64,000 nt of DNA from Paraburkholderia tropica (GTDB lineage Bacteria > Pseudomonadota > Gammaproteobacteria > Burkholderiales > Burkholderiaceae): contig NZ_CAJZAR010000001.1 of NCBI RefSeq assembly GCF_914484835.1, positions 104,124-168,123 of the forward strand, given 5' to 3'. The notes under the pieces were generated by a model. That model saw only the letters and a program-made list of their open reading frames with translations, ran no database searches and was not told the origin of the DNA. The position numbers and the translations under genes were made by a program. Below, one piece after another: positions 1 to 9,738 of the stretch (positions within the stretch are counted from its first letter, which is position 1; each line of letters starts with the position of its first letter).

Positions 1-119
1 TACGGCGCAGATTTCGTGTGGCAATCATGGTGGAACCATTTTAGCCGCCGAGGCCCGGATGCGAGGGTCCGCCCCGCTCCGCGCCACGGATTACCGATCA
101 CAGACTGGCTTTCTCGAAC

Positions 120-1151
120 ATGGCATTCAACGTAACGCTCAAGCAAAGCGGCCGGACTTTCCAGGTCGAACCCGACGAACCCATCCTCAACGCGGCGCTG
201 CGTCAAGGCGTCGGCTTGCCCTATGGCTGCAAGAACGGCGCCTGCGGCTCGTGCAAGGGCACGGTCTGCAGCGGCGAAGTCGAGCAGCGCGCGCACGCGG
301 CATCGGCGCTCTCGAACGACGAGCGCACGCGCGGCATGGCGCTGTTCTGCTGCGCGACGGCGCAGACCGACCTCGAAATCGACATCCGCGAAGTGGCGGG
401 CGTCGGCGACGTGCAGGTGCGCAAGCTGCCCACGCGCATCGCCGCGATCGAGCGCAAGGCCGACGACGTCATCGTCCTCAAGCTGCAACTGCCCGCCAAC
501 GAGCGCCTGCAGTATCTGGCCGGCCAGTACCTCGAATTCATCCTCAAGGACGGCACGCGCCGCTGCTACTCGATGGCGAGCGCCCCGCACGAGGAAGGCC
601 CGATCGAGCTGCACATCCGCCATATGCCCGGCGGCAAGTTCACCGACCACGTCTTCACGCAGATGAAGGAGCGCGACATCCTGCGCTTCGAGGCGCCGCT
701 CGGCACCTTCTTCCTGCGCGAGGATTCGGACAAGCCCATCGTGCTGCTCGCTTCGGGCACCGGCTTCGCGCCGCTCAAGGCGATCGTCGAGCACGCGGTT
801 CACAAGAACCTGAACCGCCCGATGACGCTTTACTGGGGCGCGCGCCAGAAGAAGGACCTCTATCTGCTCGAACTCGCCGAGCAATGGGCGAAGGACATCC
901 CGAACTTCCGCTTCGTGCCGGTGCTCTCCGAGCCCGCCGCCGGCGACGCCTGGACCGGCCGCACGGGCTTCGTGCACCGCGCCGTGGTCGAGGACCTGCC
1001 CGATCTGTCCGGCCACCAGGTCTACGCGTGCGGCGCGCCGGTGATGGTCGAGTCGGCCCAGCGCGACTTCTCGCAGCATCACGGCCTGCCCGAAGACGAG
1101 TTCTACGCGGACTCGTTCACGAGCGCCGCCGACCTCGCCAATCCGGTCTGA
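120..1151 (+). CDS. 2Fe-2S ferredoxin / NAD(P)H-flavin reductase (CDP-6-deoxy-glucoseen reductase-like)
   Basis: A 343-residue soluble electron-transfer protein. Residues 1-95 form a plant-type [2Fe-2S] ferredoxin domain with the cluster cysteines C37-x4-C42-x2-C45 and C77. The rest is a ferredoxin-NADP-reductase module: a flavin-binding RCYSMAS motif near residue 145, a nucleotide-binding GTGFAPLKA segment, and a C-terminal CGAPVMVES segment typical of the NAD-binding fold. Burkholderia homologues are usually named CDP-6-deoxy-delta-3,4-glucoseen reductase (AscD/RfbI-like), but no deoxysugar genes lie nearby, so the true partner oxidoreductase is unknown. It probably passes electrons from NAD(P)H through flavin to the iron-sulfur cluster. 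The ATG at 120 has no strong ribosome binding site. A strong stem-loop follows the stop. Confidence 0.85.
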   Translation: MAFNVTLKQSGRTFQVEPDEPILNAALRQGVGLPYGCKNGACGSCKGTVCSGEVEQRAHAASALSNDERTRGMALFCCATAQTDLEIDIREVAGVGDVQVRKLPTRIAAIERKADDVIVLKLQLPANERLQYLAGQYLEFILKDGTRRCYSMASAPHEEGPIELHIRHMPGGKFTDHVFTQMKERDILRFEAPLGTFFLREDSDKPIVLLASGTGFAPLKAIVEHAVHKNLNRPMTLYWGARQKKDLYLLELAEQWAKDIPNFRFVPVLSEPAAGDAWTGRTGFVHRAVVEDLPDLSGHQVYACGAPVMVESAQRDFSQHHGLPEDEFYADSFTSAADLANPV

Positions 1152-1159
1152 AGCCGCCT

Positions 1160-1196
1160 GGATTGCGCGCGCAGCGGCTCGTCGCGCGCGCAATCC
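1160..1196 (+). terminator. GC-rich stem-loop downstream of the reductase gene
   Basis: A perfect 12-bp stem (GGATTGCGCGCG at 1160-1171, complement at 1185-1196) begins 8 bases after the stop codon. No U-tract follows, so it may stabilise the mRNA 3' end rather than terminate by itself. Confidence 0.45.
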
Positions 1197-1296
1197 GGCA
1201 CAATCGCGCGCCGTCGACGGCGTTCCGCGGCGCGCCGCCGTGCCCGCCGTCACGAAAAATTCTTCGGCCGATTGGAGAAATTCGGCACATTGATGG

Positions 1297-1326
1297 TTTA
1301 CATGGCCGTTCGGCTTGTCGTATTCT
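1297..1326 (+). promoter_or_regulatory. Predicted sigma-70 promoter upstream of argD
   Basis: TTTACA at 1297-1302, an 18-base spacer, then TATTCT at 1321-1326. The expected transcription start falls at about 1333-1334, on or next to the A of the ATG of the short ORF at 1334, which would make that message leaderless. Prediction by eye only. Confidence 0.4.
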
Positions 1327-1333
1327 TGCGCCC

Positions 1334-1396
1334 ATGAACCGCCTCCTGTCCGCTCTCCGACGTCGCCGCTCGCCCCACCATCAGGGCCTGGCTTAG
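1334..1396 (+). CDS. Possible Arg-rich leader peptide (20 aa) before argD
   Basis: A 20-codon ORF beginning MNRLLSALRRRRSPHHQ and ending TAG. It has five arginines, four of them consecutive (CGA CGT CGC CGC). It starts at the predicted transcription start and is followed 50 bases later by an intrinsic terminator and then the ArgD-like gene. This is the layout of an amino-acid attenuator, and the arginine run fits the downstream gene. GC-rich DNA gives Arg-rich ORFs by chance, and I could not find a convincing antiterminator, so this is a hypothesis. A small-RNA gene of about 145 nt is the other reading. Confidence 0.3.
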   Translation: MNRLLSALRRRRSPHHQGLA

Positions 1397-1446
1397 TCGC
1401 GGACGCGCGTTGCATCGTTCAACGCACAGGAAAGTTCGAATCACGA

Positions 1447-1478
1447 AAGCCACGGCCAGTCCGTGGCTTTTTGTTTTT
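1447..1478 (+). terminator. Intrinsic terminator in the argD leader
   Basis: A 9-bp stem (AAGCCACGG/CCGTGGCTT), a 5-base loop, then TTTGTTTTT. It lies 63 bases upstream of the ArgD-like start, so it would cut transcription from the 1297 promoter before the gene. Confidence 0.75.
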
Positions 1479-1540
1479 CCGCCGTATCCGTTCACCCTGT
1501 TCTCAACCTTTTTTGCTGCCCCAGCGCGGAGCCTGTTGCC

Positions 1541-2725
1541 ATGAATTTTTCCGAGTACCCGATCGAGTCGCTGATGTACATCACCAACCGGCCCGAAATC
1601 GTTTTCACGCATGGCAAGGGGTCGTGGCTCTACGACAACGAAGGCAAGCGCTATCTCGACTTCATCCAGGGCTGGGCGGTCAACAGCCTCGGCCACTGCA
1701 ACGACGGCATGATCGAGGCGATGGACAAGCAGTCGCGCCTGCTCATCAACCCGTCGCCGGCCTTCTACAACGAGCCGATGGCGAAGCTCGCGGGCCTGCT
1801 CACGGCCAATAGCTGCTTCGACAAGGTGTTCTTCGCCAACAGCGGCGCCGAAGCCAACGAAGGCGCGATCAAGCTCGCGCGCAAATGGGGCAAGAAGTAT
1901 CGCGACGGCGCGTTCGAAATCATCACGTTCGACCACAGCTTCCACGGCCGCACGATCGCGACGATGTCGGCGAGCGGCAAGCCGGGCTGGGACACGATCT
2001 ACGCGCCGCAAGTGCCGGGCTTCCCGAAGGCCGACCTCAACGACATCGCCTCGGTCGAGAAGCTCATCAGCGCGAAGACCGTCGCCGTGATGCTCGAACC
2101 GATCCAGGGCGAAGGCGGCGTGATTCCCGCCACGCGCGAATTCATGCAGCAGCTGCGTGCGCTCACGCAGAAGCACGGCATCCTGCTGATCGCCGACGAA
2201 GTGCAGACCGGCTGCGGCCGCGCAGGCACGCTGTTCGCCTATGAACTGTCGGGTATCGAGCCGGACATCATGACGCTCGGCAAGGGCATCGGCGGCGGCG
2301 TGCCGCTCGCGGCCCTGCTCGCGAAGAAGGAAGTGAGCGTGTTCGAAGCCGGCGATCAGGGGGGCACCTACAACGGCAACCCGGTGATGACCGCCGCCGG
2401 TTACTCGGTGATCTCGCAACTGCTCGCGCCGGGCTTCCTCGAAGGCGTGCGTGCGCGCGGCGAATACCTGCGCGAAAAGCTGCTCGAACTGTCGGCGGAA
2501 CGCGGCTTCGAGGGCGAGCGCGGCGAAGGTCTGCTGCGCGCGCTGATGCTCGGCAAGGACATCGGCCCGGCGATCGTCGACAAGGCGCGCGACATGCAGC
2601 CCGACGGCCTGCTGCTGAACGCGGCGCGCCCGAACCTGCTGCGCTTCATGCCCGCGCTGAACGTGACGACCGAGGAAATCGACCAGATGATGGCGATGCT
2701 GCGCACCATCCTCGACTCGCTGTAA
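1541..2725 (+). CDS. argD: Acetylornithine transaminase family, PLP class III aminotransferase
   Basis: A 394-residue cytoplasmic PLP enzyme. Visible class-III features are the [14 protein letters not shown] segment (101-114), the HSFHGRT substrate/PLP region (132-138), the cofactor-binding Asp in ADEVQTG (219) and the Schiff-base lysine K248 in TLGKGIGGG. It should convert N-acetylornithine and 2-oxoglutarate to N-acetylglutamate semialdehyde and glutamate, or the reverse, in arginine metabolism. Ornithine- or succinylornithine-type specificity cannot be excluded from sequence alone. I chose the ATG at 1541 because family members begin close to [10 protein letters not shown]; an upstream in-frame start at 1463 would add 26 unlikely residues and overlap the terminator. 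A GNAT gene follows 28 bases later and may be co-transcribed. Confidence 0.85.
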   Translation: MNFSEYPIESLMYITNRPEIVFTHGKGSWLYDNEGKRYLDFIQGWAVNSLGHCNDGMIEAMDKQSRLLINPSPAFYNEPMAKLAGLLTANSCFDKVFFANSGAEANEGAIKLARKWGKKYRDGAFEIITFDHSFHGRTIATMSASGKPGWDTIYAPQVPGFPKADLNDIASVEKLISAKTVAVMLEPIQGEGGVIPATREFMQQLRALTQKHGILLIADEVQTGCGRAGTLFAYELSGIEPDIMTLGKGIGGGVPLAALLAKKEVSVFEAGDQGGTYNGNPVMTAAGYSVISQLLAPGFLEGVRARGEYLREKLLELSAERGFEGERGEGLLRALMLGKDIGPAIVDKARDMQPDGLLLNAARPNLLRFMPALNVTTEEIDQMMAMLRTILDSL

Positions 2726-2753
2726 TCGCACGGGCACAGCACGGAGCAAAGCG

Positions 2754-3224
2754 ATGACCGTCACGATCCGCGCCTTCGCCGAAGCCGACACCGAAGCGGT
2801 GCTCGCGCTCTGGCGTCAGGCGTTTCCCGAGTACAACGACGCGAGCCGTCCGCATCGCGATCCGCGCCTGTCGATCGCGAACAAGCTCGGCACGCAGCCG
2901 GAACTGTTCTTCGTGGCGATTCGCCATGACGGAGATGAAACCGGCACGCTCGTCGGCACGGCGATGGCGGGTTACGACGGGCATCGCGGCTGGCTGTATT
3001 CGGTCGCCGTCGCGCCCGAGGCGCGTCGGCTCGGTCTCGGCACGCGGCTCGTGCGCCACGCCGAAAACGCGCTGGCCGCGATGGGCTGCCTGAAGCTCAA
3101 CCTTCAGGTGCTCACCGACAAGCCCGAGGTGCTCGCGTTCTACGGCCGCCTCGGCTATTGCACCGACGCCGTGATCAGTCTCGGCAAGCGTCTTTCCGCA
3201 CAGGAGTCCGAAGCACTCGCCTGA
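2754..3224 (+). CDS. GNAT family N-acetyltransferase (YpeA-like)
   Basis: A 156-residue single-domain acetyltransferase. The acetyl-CoA binding motif A is seen as VAVAPEARRLGLGTRLVRHAE, read here in two parts: VAVAPEARRLG and LGTRLVRHAE (residues about 84-104). Motif B follows as VLAFYGRLGY. The length and the short, neat GNAT core resemble the YpeA group. Its substrate is not known. It starts 28 bases after argD and probably shares its transcript. A bidirectional terminator lies after the stop, separating it from the opposing liv operon. Confidence 0.8.
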   Translation: MTVTIRAFAEADTEAVLALWRQAFPEYNDASRPHRDPRLSIANKLGTQPELFFVAIRHDGDETGTLVGTAMAGYDGHRGWLYSVAVAPEARRLGLGTRLVRHAENALAAMGCLKLNLQVLTDKPEVLAFYGRLGYCTDAVISLGKRLSAQESEALA

Positions 3225-3268
3225 GCGCAGCCAGCGCAAAGACGCAGCGACTTAAAGATGCAAAGAAA

Positions 3269-3303
3269 AAGCCGCATGGGTTTCGCAACCCATGCGGCTT
3301 TTG
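3269..3303. terminator. Bidirectional terminator between the GNAT gene and livF
   Basis: A 14-bp perfect stem (AAGCCGCATGGGTT and complement) with a 4-base loop, A-rich on the left and T-rich on the right, so it can serve both converging units. Confidence 0.85.
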
Positions 3304-3334
3304 TCTTATCGGCGCCCGCGTGGAGCGCGCCCGC

Positions 3335-4050
<716 letters not shown>

Positions 4051-4051
<1 letters not shown>

Positions 4052-4827
4052 CAGTGAACCCCCGCACCCAGATACGCCTCGATCACCTTCGGGTCCTTCT
4101 GCACGTCGTGCGGCAGACCCTCGGCGATCACCTTGCCATAGTCGAGCACTGTCATCCGGTTGCACAGGCCCATCACCAGTTTCACGTCGTGCTCGATCAG
4201 CAGGATGGTCTTGCCATCGGCGCGGATCTTGTCGAGCAGGCGCGTGAGTTCGACCTTCTCGGTCGCGTTCATGCCGGCCGCCGGCTCGTCGAGCGCGAGC
4301 AGCTTCGGATCGGTCGCGAGCGCGCGCGCGATTTCCAGACGGCGCTGGTGGCCGTACGAGAGATTGCGCGACGTGTAGTCGGCGTACTGCGCGATACCCA
4401 CGTATTCGAGCAGTTCGAGCGCGCGTTCCTTGATCTCGCGTTCTTCCTTGCGCTCCGAGGGCGTCTGGAACACCGCGCCCAGCAGGCCGTGCTTCGTGCG
4501 CACGTGACGGCCGACCATCACGTTTTCGAGCGCCGTCATGCCGCCGAACAGACGGATGTTCTGGAAGGTGCGCGCGATGCCCGCCTTCGCCACCTGATAG
4601 ACCGCCGTCGGCGTATAGGCTTCGCCGTCGAGCTTGAACTCGCCCGAATCGGGCGTGTAGAGGCCGGTGATCACATTGAAGAACGTGGTCTTGCCGGCGC
4701 CGTTCGGGCCGATCAGGCCGTAGATCGTGCCTTCCTCGATTTGCAGGCCCACGTCGGAGAGCGCTTGCAGACCGCCGAAGCGCTTGTTCACGCCCTTCAC
4801 GGACAGGCGGATGGATTTATTGCTCAT
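4051..4827 (-). CDS. livG: Branched-chain amino acid ABC transporter ATP-binding protein LivG
   Basis: A 258-residue ABC ATPase with Walker A GPNGAGKTTFFN, signature LSYGHQRRLEIARAL and Walker B LLALDEPAAGMN. The LSYGxQRR signature and the long insert between Walker A and the signature are LivG traits. It pairs with LivF to drive uptake through LivH and LivM at the inner membrane. Its stop overlaps the livF start by one base, and 24 bases separate it from livM, so translation is probably coupled along the operon. Confidence 0.93.
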
Positions 4828-4851
4828 GTTCTGTTCCTCTCCTGTTCGCGA

Positions 4852-6021
4852 TCAGGCGCGCACCGGCTTCTTGCTGCCGCGCTTGGCGATCTTCGCGATC
4901 TTGTCTTCGTGCTTCGGCGAGGGCCACAGGCCTTCCGAGCGATACAGCATGATCACGACCATGGCGAGGCCGTAGAGCAGCTGGCGAATCACTTCCGTAT
5001 CGACGATTTCATGGCCGAACAGCATGTGCTGGAGCGGGCCCATCGTCGAGCGCAGGAACTCGGGAAAGATGGCGAGCAGCACAGCGCCCAGAATCACGCC
5101 GGGGATGTGGCCCATGCCGCCGAGCACCACACAGGCGAGCACCACGACCGATTCCCAGAACGTGAACGATTCCGGCGACACGAAGCCCTGGAATGCACCG
5201 AACATCGCGCCCGACAGGCCGCCGAACGACGCGCCCATCGCGAACGCCAGCAGCTTCACGTTACGCGTGTTGATGCCCATGGCCTTCGCGGCGATTTCGT
5301 CTTCGCGGATCGCGGCCCATGCGCGGCCGATACGCGAGTGCTGGAGGCGCGTACACACCCAGATCACGAGCAGCGCGCAGATCACGAACGCGTAGTAATA
5401 CATGTAGACCGACGTGAACGTGAAGCCGAGGATCTCGTGCGGCTGCGCCAGGTTGAAACCGAACACGTGCAGCGGCGCCACGCCCGTAATGCCTTGCGGC
5501 CCGTTGGTGATGTTCACCGGACGGTCGAGGTTGTTCATGAAGATACGAACGATTTCCCCGAAGCCCAGCGTCACGATGGCGAGGTAGTCGCCGCGCAGAC
5601 GCAGCGTCGGCGCGCCGAGCAGAATGCCCGCGATCGCCGCGAACGCCATCGCGCACGGAATCACGATCCAGTACGGCGTATGCAGGCCGCCCGGGAACAT
5701 GCTCGCGATCCACGCGAACTGCGTGCTCAGATGCGGCGACGTCAGCAGCGCGGCCGTGTAGGCGCCCACCGCGTAGAACGCGATATAGCCCAGATCCAGC
5801 AGGCCGGCGAAGCCCACCACCACGTTCAGGCCCAGCGCGAGCATCACGTAGAGCATCGCGAAGTCGAGCACGCGCACCCAGTAGTTGCCGCCCGCTGCGC
5901 CCACCACGAACGGCAGCGAGGCCACGACGATCGCGGTCACGATGCCGATCGCGAACGTGCGCGTCGTGTTCTTCTCGGGGATGAGCGTCGTCGACGGCTC
6001 GATCGGTTGAATTGAAGTCAT
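4852..6021 (-). CDS. livM: Branched-chain amino acid ABC transporter permease LivM
   Basis: A 389-residue polytopic inner-membrane permease. Hydrophobic segments begin near residue 25, and the LivM core YVMLALGLNVVVGFAGLLDL is visible at about 58-77. The cytoplasmic coupling region is seen around RAWAAIREDEIAAKAMGIN. The C-terminus is basic (KRGSKKPVRA). A GGGAG ribosome binding site precedes the ATG. It lies between livH and livG in a four-gene operon. Confidence 0.92.
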   Translation of the reverse strand: MTSIQPIEPSTTLIPEKNTTRTFAIGIVTAIVVASLPFVVGAAGGNYWVRVLDFAMLYVMLALGLNVVVGFAGLLDLGYIAFYAVGAYTAALLTSPHLSTQFAWIASMFPGGLHTPYWIVIPCAMAFAAIAGILLGAPTLRLRGDYLAIVTLGFGEIVRIFMNNLDRPVNITNGPQGITGVAPLHVFGFNLAQPHEILGFTFTSVYMYYYAFVICALLVIWVCTRLQHSRIGRAWAAIREDEIAAKAMGINTRNVKLLAFAMGASFGGLSGAMFGAFQGFVSPESFTFWESVVVLACVVLGGMGHIPGVILGAVLLAIFPEFLRSTMGPLQHMLFGHEIVDTEVIRQLLYGLAMVVIMLYRSEGLWPSPKHEDKIAKIAKRGSKKPVRA

Positions 6022-6037
6022 GTTGATCTACTCCCTC

Positions 6038-6988
6038 TTATGCGCGATCCGCGACACGTTCGCCCAACAGCCCCGACGGACGGAACACGAGCACCACGAT
6101 CAGCACGACGAATGCGAACACGTCCTGATAGTTACTGCCGAACACCCCGCCGGTCAGATTGCCGATGTAACCCGCGCCGAGCTGCTCGATCAGACCGAGC
6201 ACCACGCCGCCGACCATCGCGCCGCCGAGATTGCCGATACCGCCCAGCACCGCCGCCGTGAAGGCCTTCATACCGGGGATGAAGCCCATGTAGAAGTGCG
6301 CGTTGCCGTATTCCGAGGCGATCATCACGCCGGCCAGCGCGGCGAGCGCCGAGCCGATCATGAAGGTCGCGGAAATCACGAAGTTCGGGTTCACGCCCAT
6401 CAGGCTCGCGTTGGCCGGATTTTCGGCGATCGCGCGCATGGCGCGGCCGAGCTTGGTGCGGTGAACGAGGATCAGCAGACCCGCCATCACGAGGAACGCG
6501 ACCACGATGATCACGATTTCGGTCGGCGAGATCACCGCGCCCACGCCGGTTTCAGTCGGCTTGATCACGTTGATCGGGTCGGTCGAGATGAGCTGCGGGA
6601 AGGCCAGCGGATTGCGGCCCCAGATGATCATCGCGAGCGTCTGCAGCAGGATCGAGACGCCGATCGCGGTGATCAGCGGCGCGAGACGCGGCGCGCGGCG
6701 CAGCGGCCGGTAGGCGATCCGTTCGATGGTGTACCCGACGAACGCGCAAACCACGGCGGCGATCACGAGCGCGATACACAGCGTGGGGATGTTCCCGAGG
6801 CCGGGGAAGTGATTCTGCAGCACCGTGATCGCGGAGAGCGCCACCATCGCGCCGACCATCAGCACGTCGCCGTGCGCGAAGTTGATGATGCCCAAAATCC
6901 CGTACACCATCGTGTAGCCCAGTGCAATGATGGCGTAGATGCTGCCAAGCACCAGCCCATTCAGGATCTGCTGGACGAAAATATCCAT
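6038..6988 (-). CDS. livH: Branched-chain amino acid ABC transporter permease LivH
   Basis: A 316-residue inner-membrane permease. The N-terminus MDIFVQQILNGLVLGSIY, the segment GILGIINFAHGD and the coupling-helix region RAMRAIAENPANASLMGVN are diagnostic of LivH. AAGGAG lies 6 bases before the ATG. It is the first gene of livHMGF in this window. No periplasmic binding protein gene (livK) is present nearby, so the binding protein must be encoded elsewhere, as is common in Burkholderiaceae, or has been lost from the unusual region upstream. Confidence 0.93.
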   Translation of the reverse strand: MDIFVQQILNGLVLGSIYAIIALGYTMVYGILGIINFAHGDVLMVGAMVALSAITVLQNHFPGLGNIPTLCIALVIAAVVCAFVGYTIERIAYRPLRRAPRLAPLITAIGVSILLQTLAMIIWGRNPLAFPQLISTDPINVIKPTETGVGAVISPTEIVIIVVAFLVMAGLLILVHRTKLGRAMRAIAENPANASLMGVNPNFVISATFMIGSALAALAGVMIASEYGNAHFYMGFIPGMKAFTAAVLGGIGNLGGAMVGGVVLGLIEQLGAGYIGNLTGGVFGSNYQDVFAFVVLIVVLVFRPSGLLGERVADRA

Positions 6989-7161
6989 TTAATGCTCCTT
7001 AGCCCGTGCGACCGGATTCGCGCTGTCATCGGCCGGTGGGCGATGTTTTACGGAACCGCAACGACACTTTCGGGTACTGAAGTAAAAGACCGGTAACGGT
7101 TGGCCACCCCCGGTTCGCGTTGACGCTGTGTTGCAGCGGCAGGCTCGCCGGAAGCGGATGC

Positions 7162-7193
7162 AAAAACGGCACCGTCGGATGGTTCGGTGCCGT
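7162..7193 (-). terminator. Intrinsic terminator upstream of livH
   Basis: On the minus strand a 9-bp stem (ACGGCACCG/CGGTGCCGT) with a 7-base loop runs into TTTTTG. It would end a minus-strand transcript coming from 7.2 kb or beyond, so an independent unit exists upstream of livH. Confidence 0.75.
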
Positions 7194-7198
7194 CGGGT

Positions 7199-7588
7199 TC
7201 AACTACCTGTCACATTCGCTGCGACGCGTGCGCGGCCGGCCTCGCGGCCAACTGCGCAAACGCCCAACGCCATGACTCCCTGGATCGGGCCGGGAATCCC
7301 CGCCTCGCTACCGTTTACGGCAGCATCGGCCAGGATCTTTCGGACCGCGACAAAAACCGCTCTCGCGCCGCGGCTAGCACATGCAACATGTGTGCCAGTT
7401 CGAACGGCCACGCGAGCGCCCGTCGATCCGCACGGCTCAGCAACGCGCGGACAAGCTTTCTCCGGGAGTGCAACGGTCATCGATGTCGCGCTCCTGCCCT
7501 GCCGTGCACCGCGAATGTGCCGCGCTTGGCGCGGCGCAACCGCAGCCGCAGCAGTTGCAGTTGCGGCAACAGCAAACTCGATTTGCAT
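7199..7588 (-). CDS. Hypothetical protein, uncertain (129 aa)
   Basis: An ORF of 129 codons with a good AGGAGA site 8 bases before its ATG and a stop only 5 bases before an intrinsic terminator, which is what favours it being expressed. The N-terminus is Ala-rich (FAVAATATAAAAVAP) because of a run of TGC/GCA triplets and could act as a poor export signal. No motif or family is recognised. The codon use is less GC3-biased than the neighbours, and another reading frame over the same DNA is cysteine-rich, so it may be a degraded gene or a non-coding transcript. Confidence 0.3.
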   Translation of the reverse strand: MQIEFAVAATATAAAAVAPRQARHIRGARQGRSATSMTVALPEKACPRVAEPCGSTGARVAVRTGTHVACASRGARAVFVAVRKILADAAVNGSEAGIPGPIQGVMALGVCAVGREAGRARVAANVTGS

Positions 7589-8093
7589 TAAACAGGTCTC
7601 CTGCGCCTTCCGAAATGCTTGCCTGATGGGCCTCGCGCTGACGTCCGGCCCTCAGAACGCGCGCATTGTAACTCCTATTATGCAGGCGGCAATATTGTTG
7701 AATCGGCAGGGTTTTCCTGCATTGCAACCTTTTTCGAGAAAGCACCCCAAGCACGGTTGCACCGTAGGTTGCGCCGTATTTTCGTGCATCAGTTGCACCA
7801 AAAATCGGCAGACCTAACATCAAGTGTTGTGAAGGCCGGCCGCGGGGCCTTATCGGGCGGGCATCGGCTGCACCACGTTGAACAATTAAATGGTGATGGA
7901 ATTTGCGCCCGGATTTGGTGCGGACGCTGAAAAACACTTATCGAGACATCGATTTAACGGGGTCAGATAACCGTCGCGGACCCTGCCCTCTAGCGAAAAC
8001 ACCTAGTCGGAAGCCGCGTAGCGACGCGGTTCACCGCACACTTTTATTAATGTGGCCCCATTTGTTTGAGCGGCGGATTGCAGCGGCAAGACA
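7589..8093. other. Intergenic region with no supported gene
   Basis: About 500 bases between the doubtful ORF at 7199-7588 and the ispH terminator. It is clearly more AT-rich than its surroundings. It holds several GGTGCA/TGCACC-type words (about 7760-7920) and a short site AGGAGTTACA followed by ATG and a stop four codons later. These may be a regulatory region for a minus-strand transcript. I see no convincing protein-coding gene. Confidence 0.4.
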
Positions 8094-8120
8094 TAAAAAA
8101 AGCGCGCCCGAGGGCGCGCT
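8094..8120 (-). terminator. Terminator of the fkpB-ispH operon
   Basis: A 9-bp stem AGCGCGCCC/GGGCGCGCT with a 2-base central gap; on the minus strand it runs into TTTTTTT. Confidence 0.8.
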
Positions 8121-8150
8121 TCTTCGTCGGCGAATGCCGGATCGCGGCGA

Positions 8151-9131
8151 TCAGGCCACCTGGCCGAGCCCGCGCGGCAGCGGAAACGCGATGTTTTCCT
8201 CGATGCCTTCGAGCGCGCGCACGTTGCGCACGCCCAGCTCGTTCAGACGCTGGATGATCTTCTGCGCGAGCGCCTCGGGCGCCGACGCGCCGGCCGTCAG
8301 ACCGATGCGGCGCTTGCCTTCGAGCCAGGCCGGATCGATCTGGTCGGGCGCGTCCACCATATAGGCGGGGATGCCGCGCTTTTCGGCCACTTCGCGCAGG
8401 CGGTTCGAATTCGAGCTGTTCGGGCTGCCGACCACGATCACGACGTCGCACTGCGGCGCCATGAACTTCACCGCGTCCTGACGGTTCTGCGTGGCGTAGC
8501 AGATGTCCTGCTTCTTCGGCTCGCGAATGCCGGGAAAGCGCGCCTTGAGCGCCTCGATGATCTCGGCGGCGTCGTCGACGGACAGCGTGGTCTGCGTGAC
8601 GAAAGCCACGCGCGCCGGATCGCGCAGCGACAGCGACTCGACGTCGGCGATGTCCTCGACGAGATACATGCCTTCCTGCGCCTGGCCCATCGTGCCCTCG
8701 ACTTCCGGGTGGCCCTTGTGGCCGATCATCACGATGTCGAGGCCTTCGTCGCGCATCTTCGCGACTTCGACGTGCACCTTGGTCACGAGCGGGCAAGTGG
8801 CGTCGTAGACGCGCAGCCCGCGCGCCTCGGCGTCGGAGCGAACGGCCTTCGACACGCCATGCGCGCTGAAGATGACGGTATTGCCGGACGGCACTTCATC
8901 GAGCTGCTCGATGAAGATCGCCCCTTTCTGGCGCAGGTCCTCGACCACGTACGCGTTGTGGACGATCTCGTGGCGCACGTAGATGGGCGCACCGTGGATC
9001 TGGATGGCGCGCTCGACGATCTCAATGGCGCGGTCGACGCCGGCGCAGAAGCCGCGCGGCTGCGCGAGCAGGATTTCAGCTTCGGCGAGTTGAGCGCGGT
9101 CGACGACAGTAGACGTGTCCGTGGAGGTCAT
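8151..9131 (-). CDS. ispH: 4-hydroxy-3-methylbut-2-enyl diphosphate reductase
   Basis: A 326-residue iron-sulfur enzyme (LytB) that makes isopentenyl and dimethylallyl diphosphate in the last step of the MEP isoprenoid pathway. The three conserved cluster cysteines are C29 ([11 protein letters not shown]), C113 ([12 protein letters not shown]) and C211 ([11 protein letters not shown]). The conserved catalytic-site segment [13 protein letters not shown] and the substrate-binding [11 protein letters not shown] are intact. I chose the ATG at 9131; the long in-frame extension upstream runs through fkpB and is spurious. It lies 5 bases downstream of fkpB, a standard pairing in proteobacteria, and the two are co-transcribed. 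Confidence 0.95.
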   Translation of the reverse strand: MTSTDTSTVVDRAQLAEAEILLAQPRGFCAGVDRAIEIVERAIQIHGAPIYVRHEIVHNAYVVEDLRQKGAIFIEQLDEVPSGNTVIFSAHGVSKAVRSDAEARGLRVYDATCPLVTKVHVEVAKMRDEGLDIVMIGHKGHPEVEGTMGQAQEGMYLVEDIADVESLSLRDPARVAFVTQTTLSVDDAAEIIEALKARFPGIREPKKQDICYATQNRQDAVKFMAPQCDVVIVVGSPNSSNSNRLREVAEKRGIPAYMVDAPDQIDPAWLEGKRRIGLTAGASAPEALAQKIIQRLNELGVRNVRALEGIEENIAFPLPRGLGQVA

Positions 9132-9136
9132 GGGCT

Positions 9137-9592
9137 TTACAGGATTCCGATGATTTGCACTTCGAACGCAACCGCCTGGCCAGCGAGCGGATGGTTGAAA
9201 TCGAACAGCGCGGAGGTTTCGTTCACTTCCTTGAGCACGCCCGCGTAGCGGTTGCCGTCGGGTGCATTGAACTCGATGAGATCGCCCGGATTGAACGACT
9301 CGCCGATCATGGCGTTGTCGCGCAGCGTCTTGAGCGAGATGCGCTGGATCAAATCGGGATTGCGCTGACCGAACGCGACGCCGGGTTCTAGCTGAAAGGT
9401 GGAGTGGTGACCGACCTTCAGACCTTGCAGAATGTTTTCCAGCGGCGGCGCGAGCTGCCCGGCGCCCAGCAGCAGCGTGGCGGGCCGGTCGGCAAACGTG
9501 TTGACGATTTCGGTGCCGTCGGCGAGGCAAAGCCGGTAATTCAGCGTGACGTGGGAACCCGGTTTCACCTCGGAAATATCGATGATGCTCAT
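9137..9592 (-). CDS. fkpB: FKBP-type peptidyl-prolyl isomerase, SlpA/FkpB type
   Basis: A 151-residue SlyD/SlpA-like protein: a short FKBP fold (residues about 10-70 and 125-150) with an inserted chaperone flap in the middle. The motif [15 protein letters not shown] marks the family. There is no metal-binding His-rich tail, so it is SlpA/FkpB rather than SlyD. It starts the operon with ispH. The role of the pairing is not established. It is divergent from radC. Confidence 0.88.
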   Translation of the reverse strand: MSIIDISEVKPGSHVTLNYRLCLADGTEIVNTFADRPATLLLGAGQLAPPLENILQGLKVGHHSTFQLEPGVAFGQRNPDLIQRISLKTLRDNAMIGESFNPGDLIEFNAPDGNRYAGVLKEVNETSALFDFNHPLAGQAVAFEVQIIGIL

Positions 9593-9738
9593 GCGGTACT
9601 CGTTTCGTCTGGTCGCGCCCTCGGGCGCCGGTCCGTCGCGGCGGTCGCGAGCGGAAAAGCCTCATTGTAAGCCACATAGTTCCTGGACGGACGCCACATG
9701 CGAGCGGCATCCACGTCCGCAACAAGGAGATTCAATTG

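Noticed and set aside
4054..6015. A 653-codon plus-strand ORF antisense to livG-livM
   Set aside because: Mirror of the liv genes; composition (His/Arg/Asp-rich) is typical of an antisense frame.
7437..7937. Cys-rich minus-strand frame (CCCRNCNCCGCGC)
   Set aside because: The cysteines come from a run of TGC triplets; there is no ribosome binding site at its start and the upstream part is not protein-like. Kept only as a remark.
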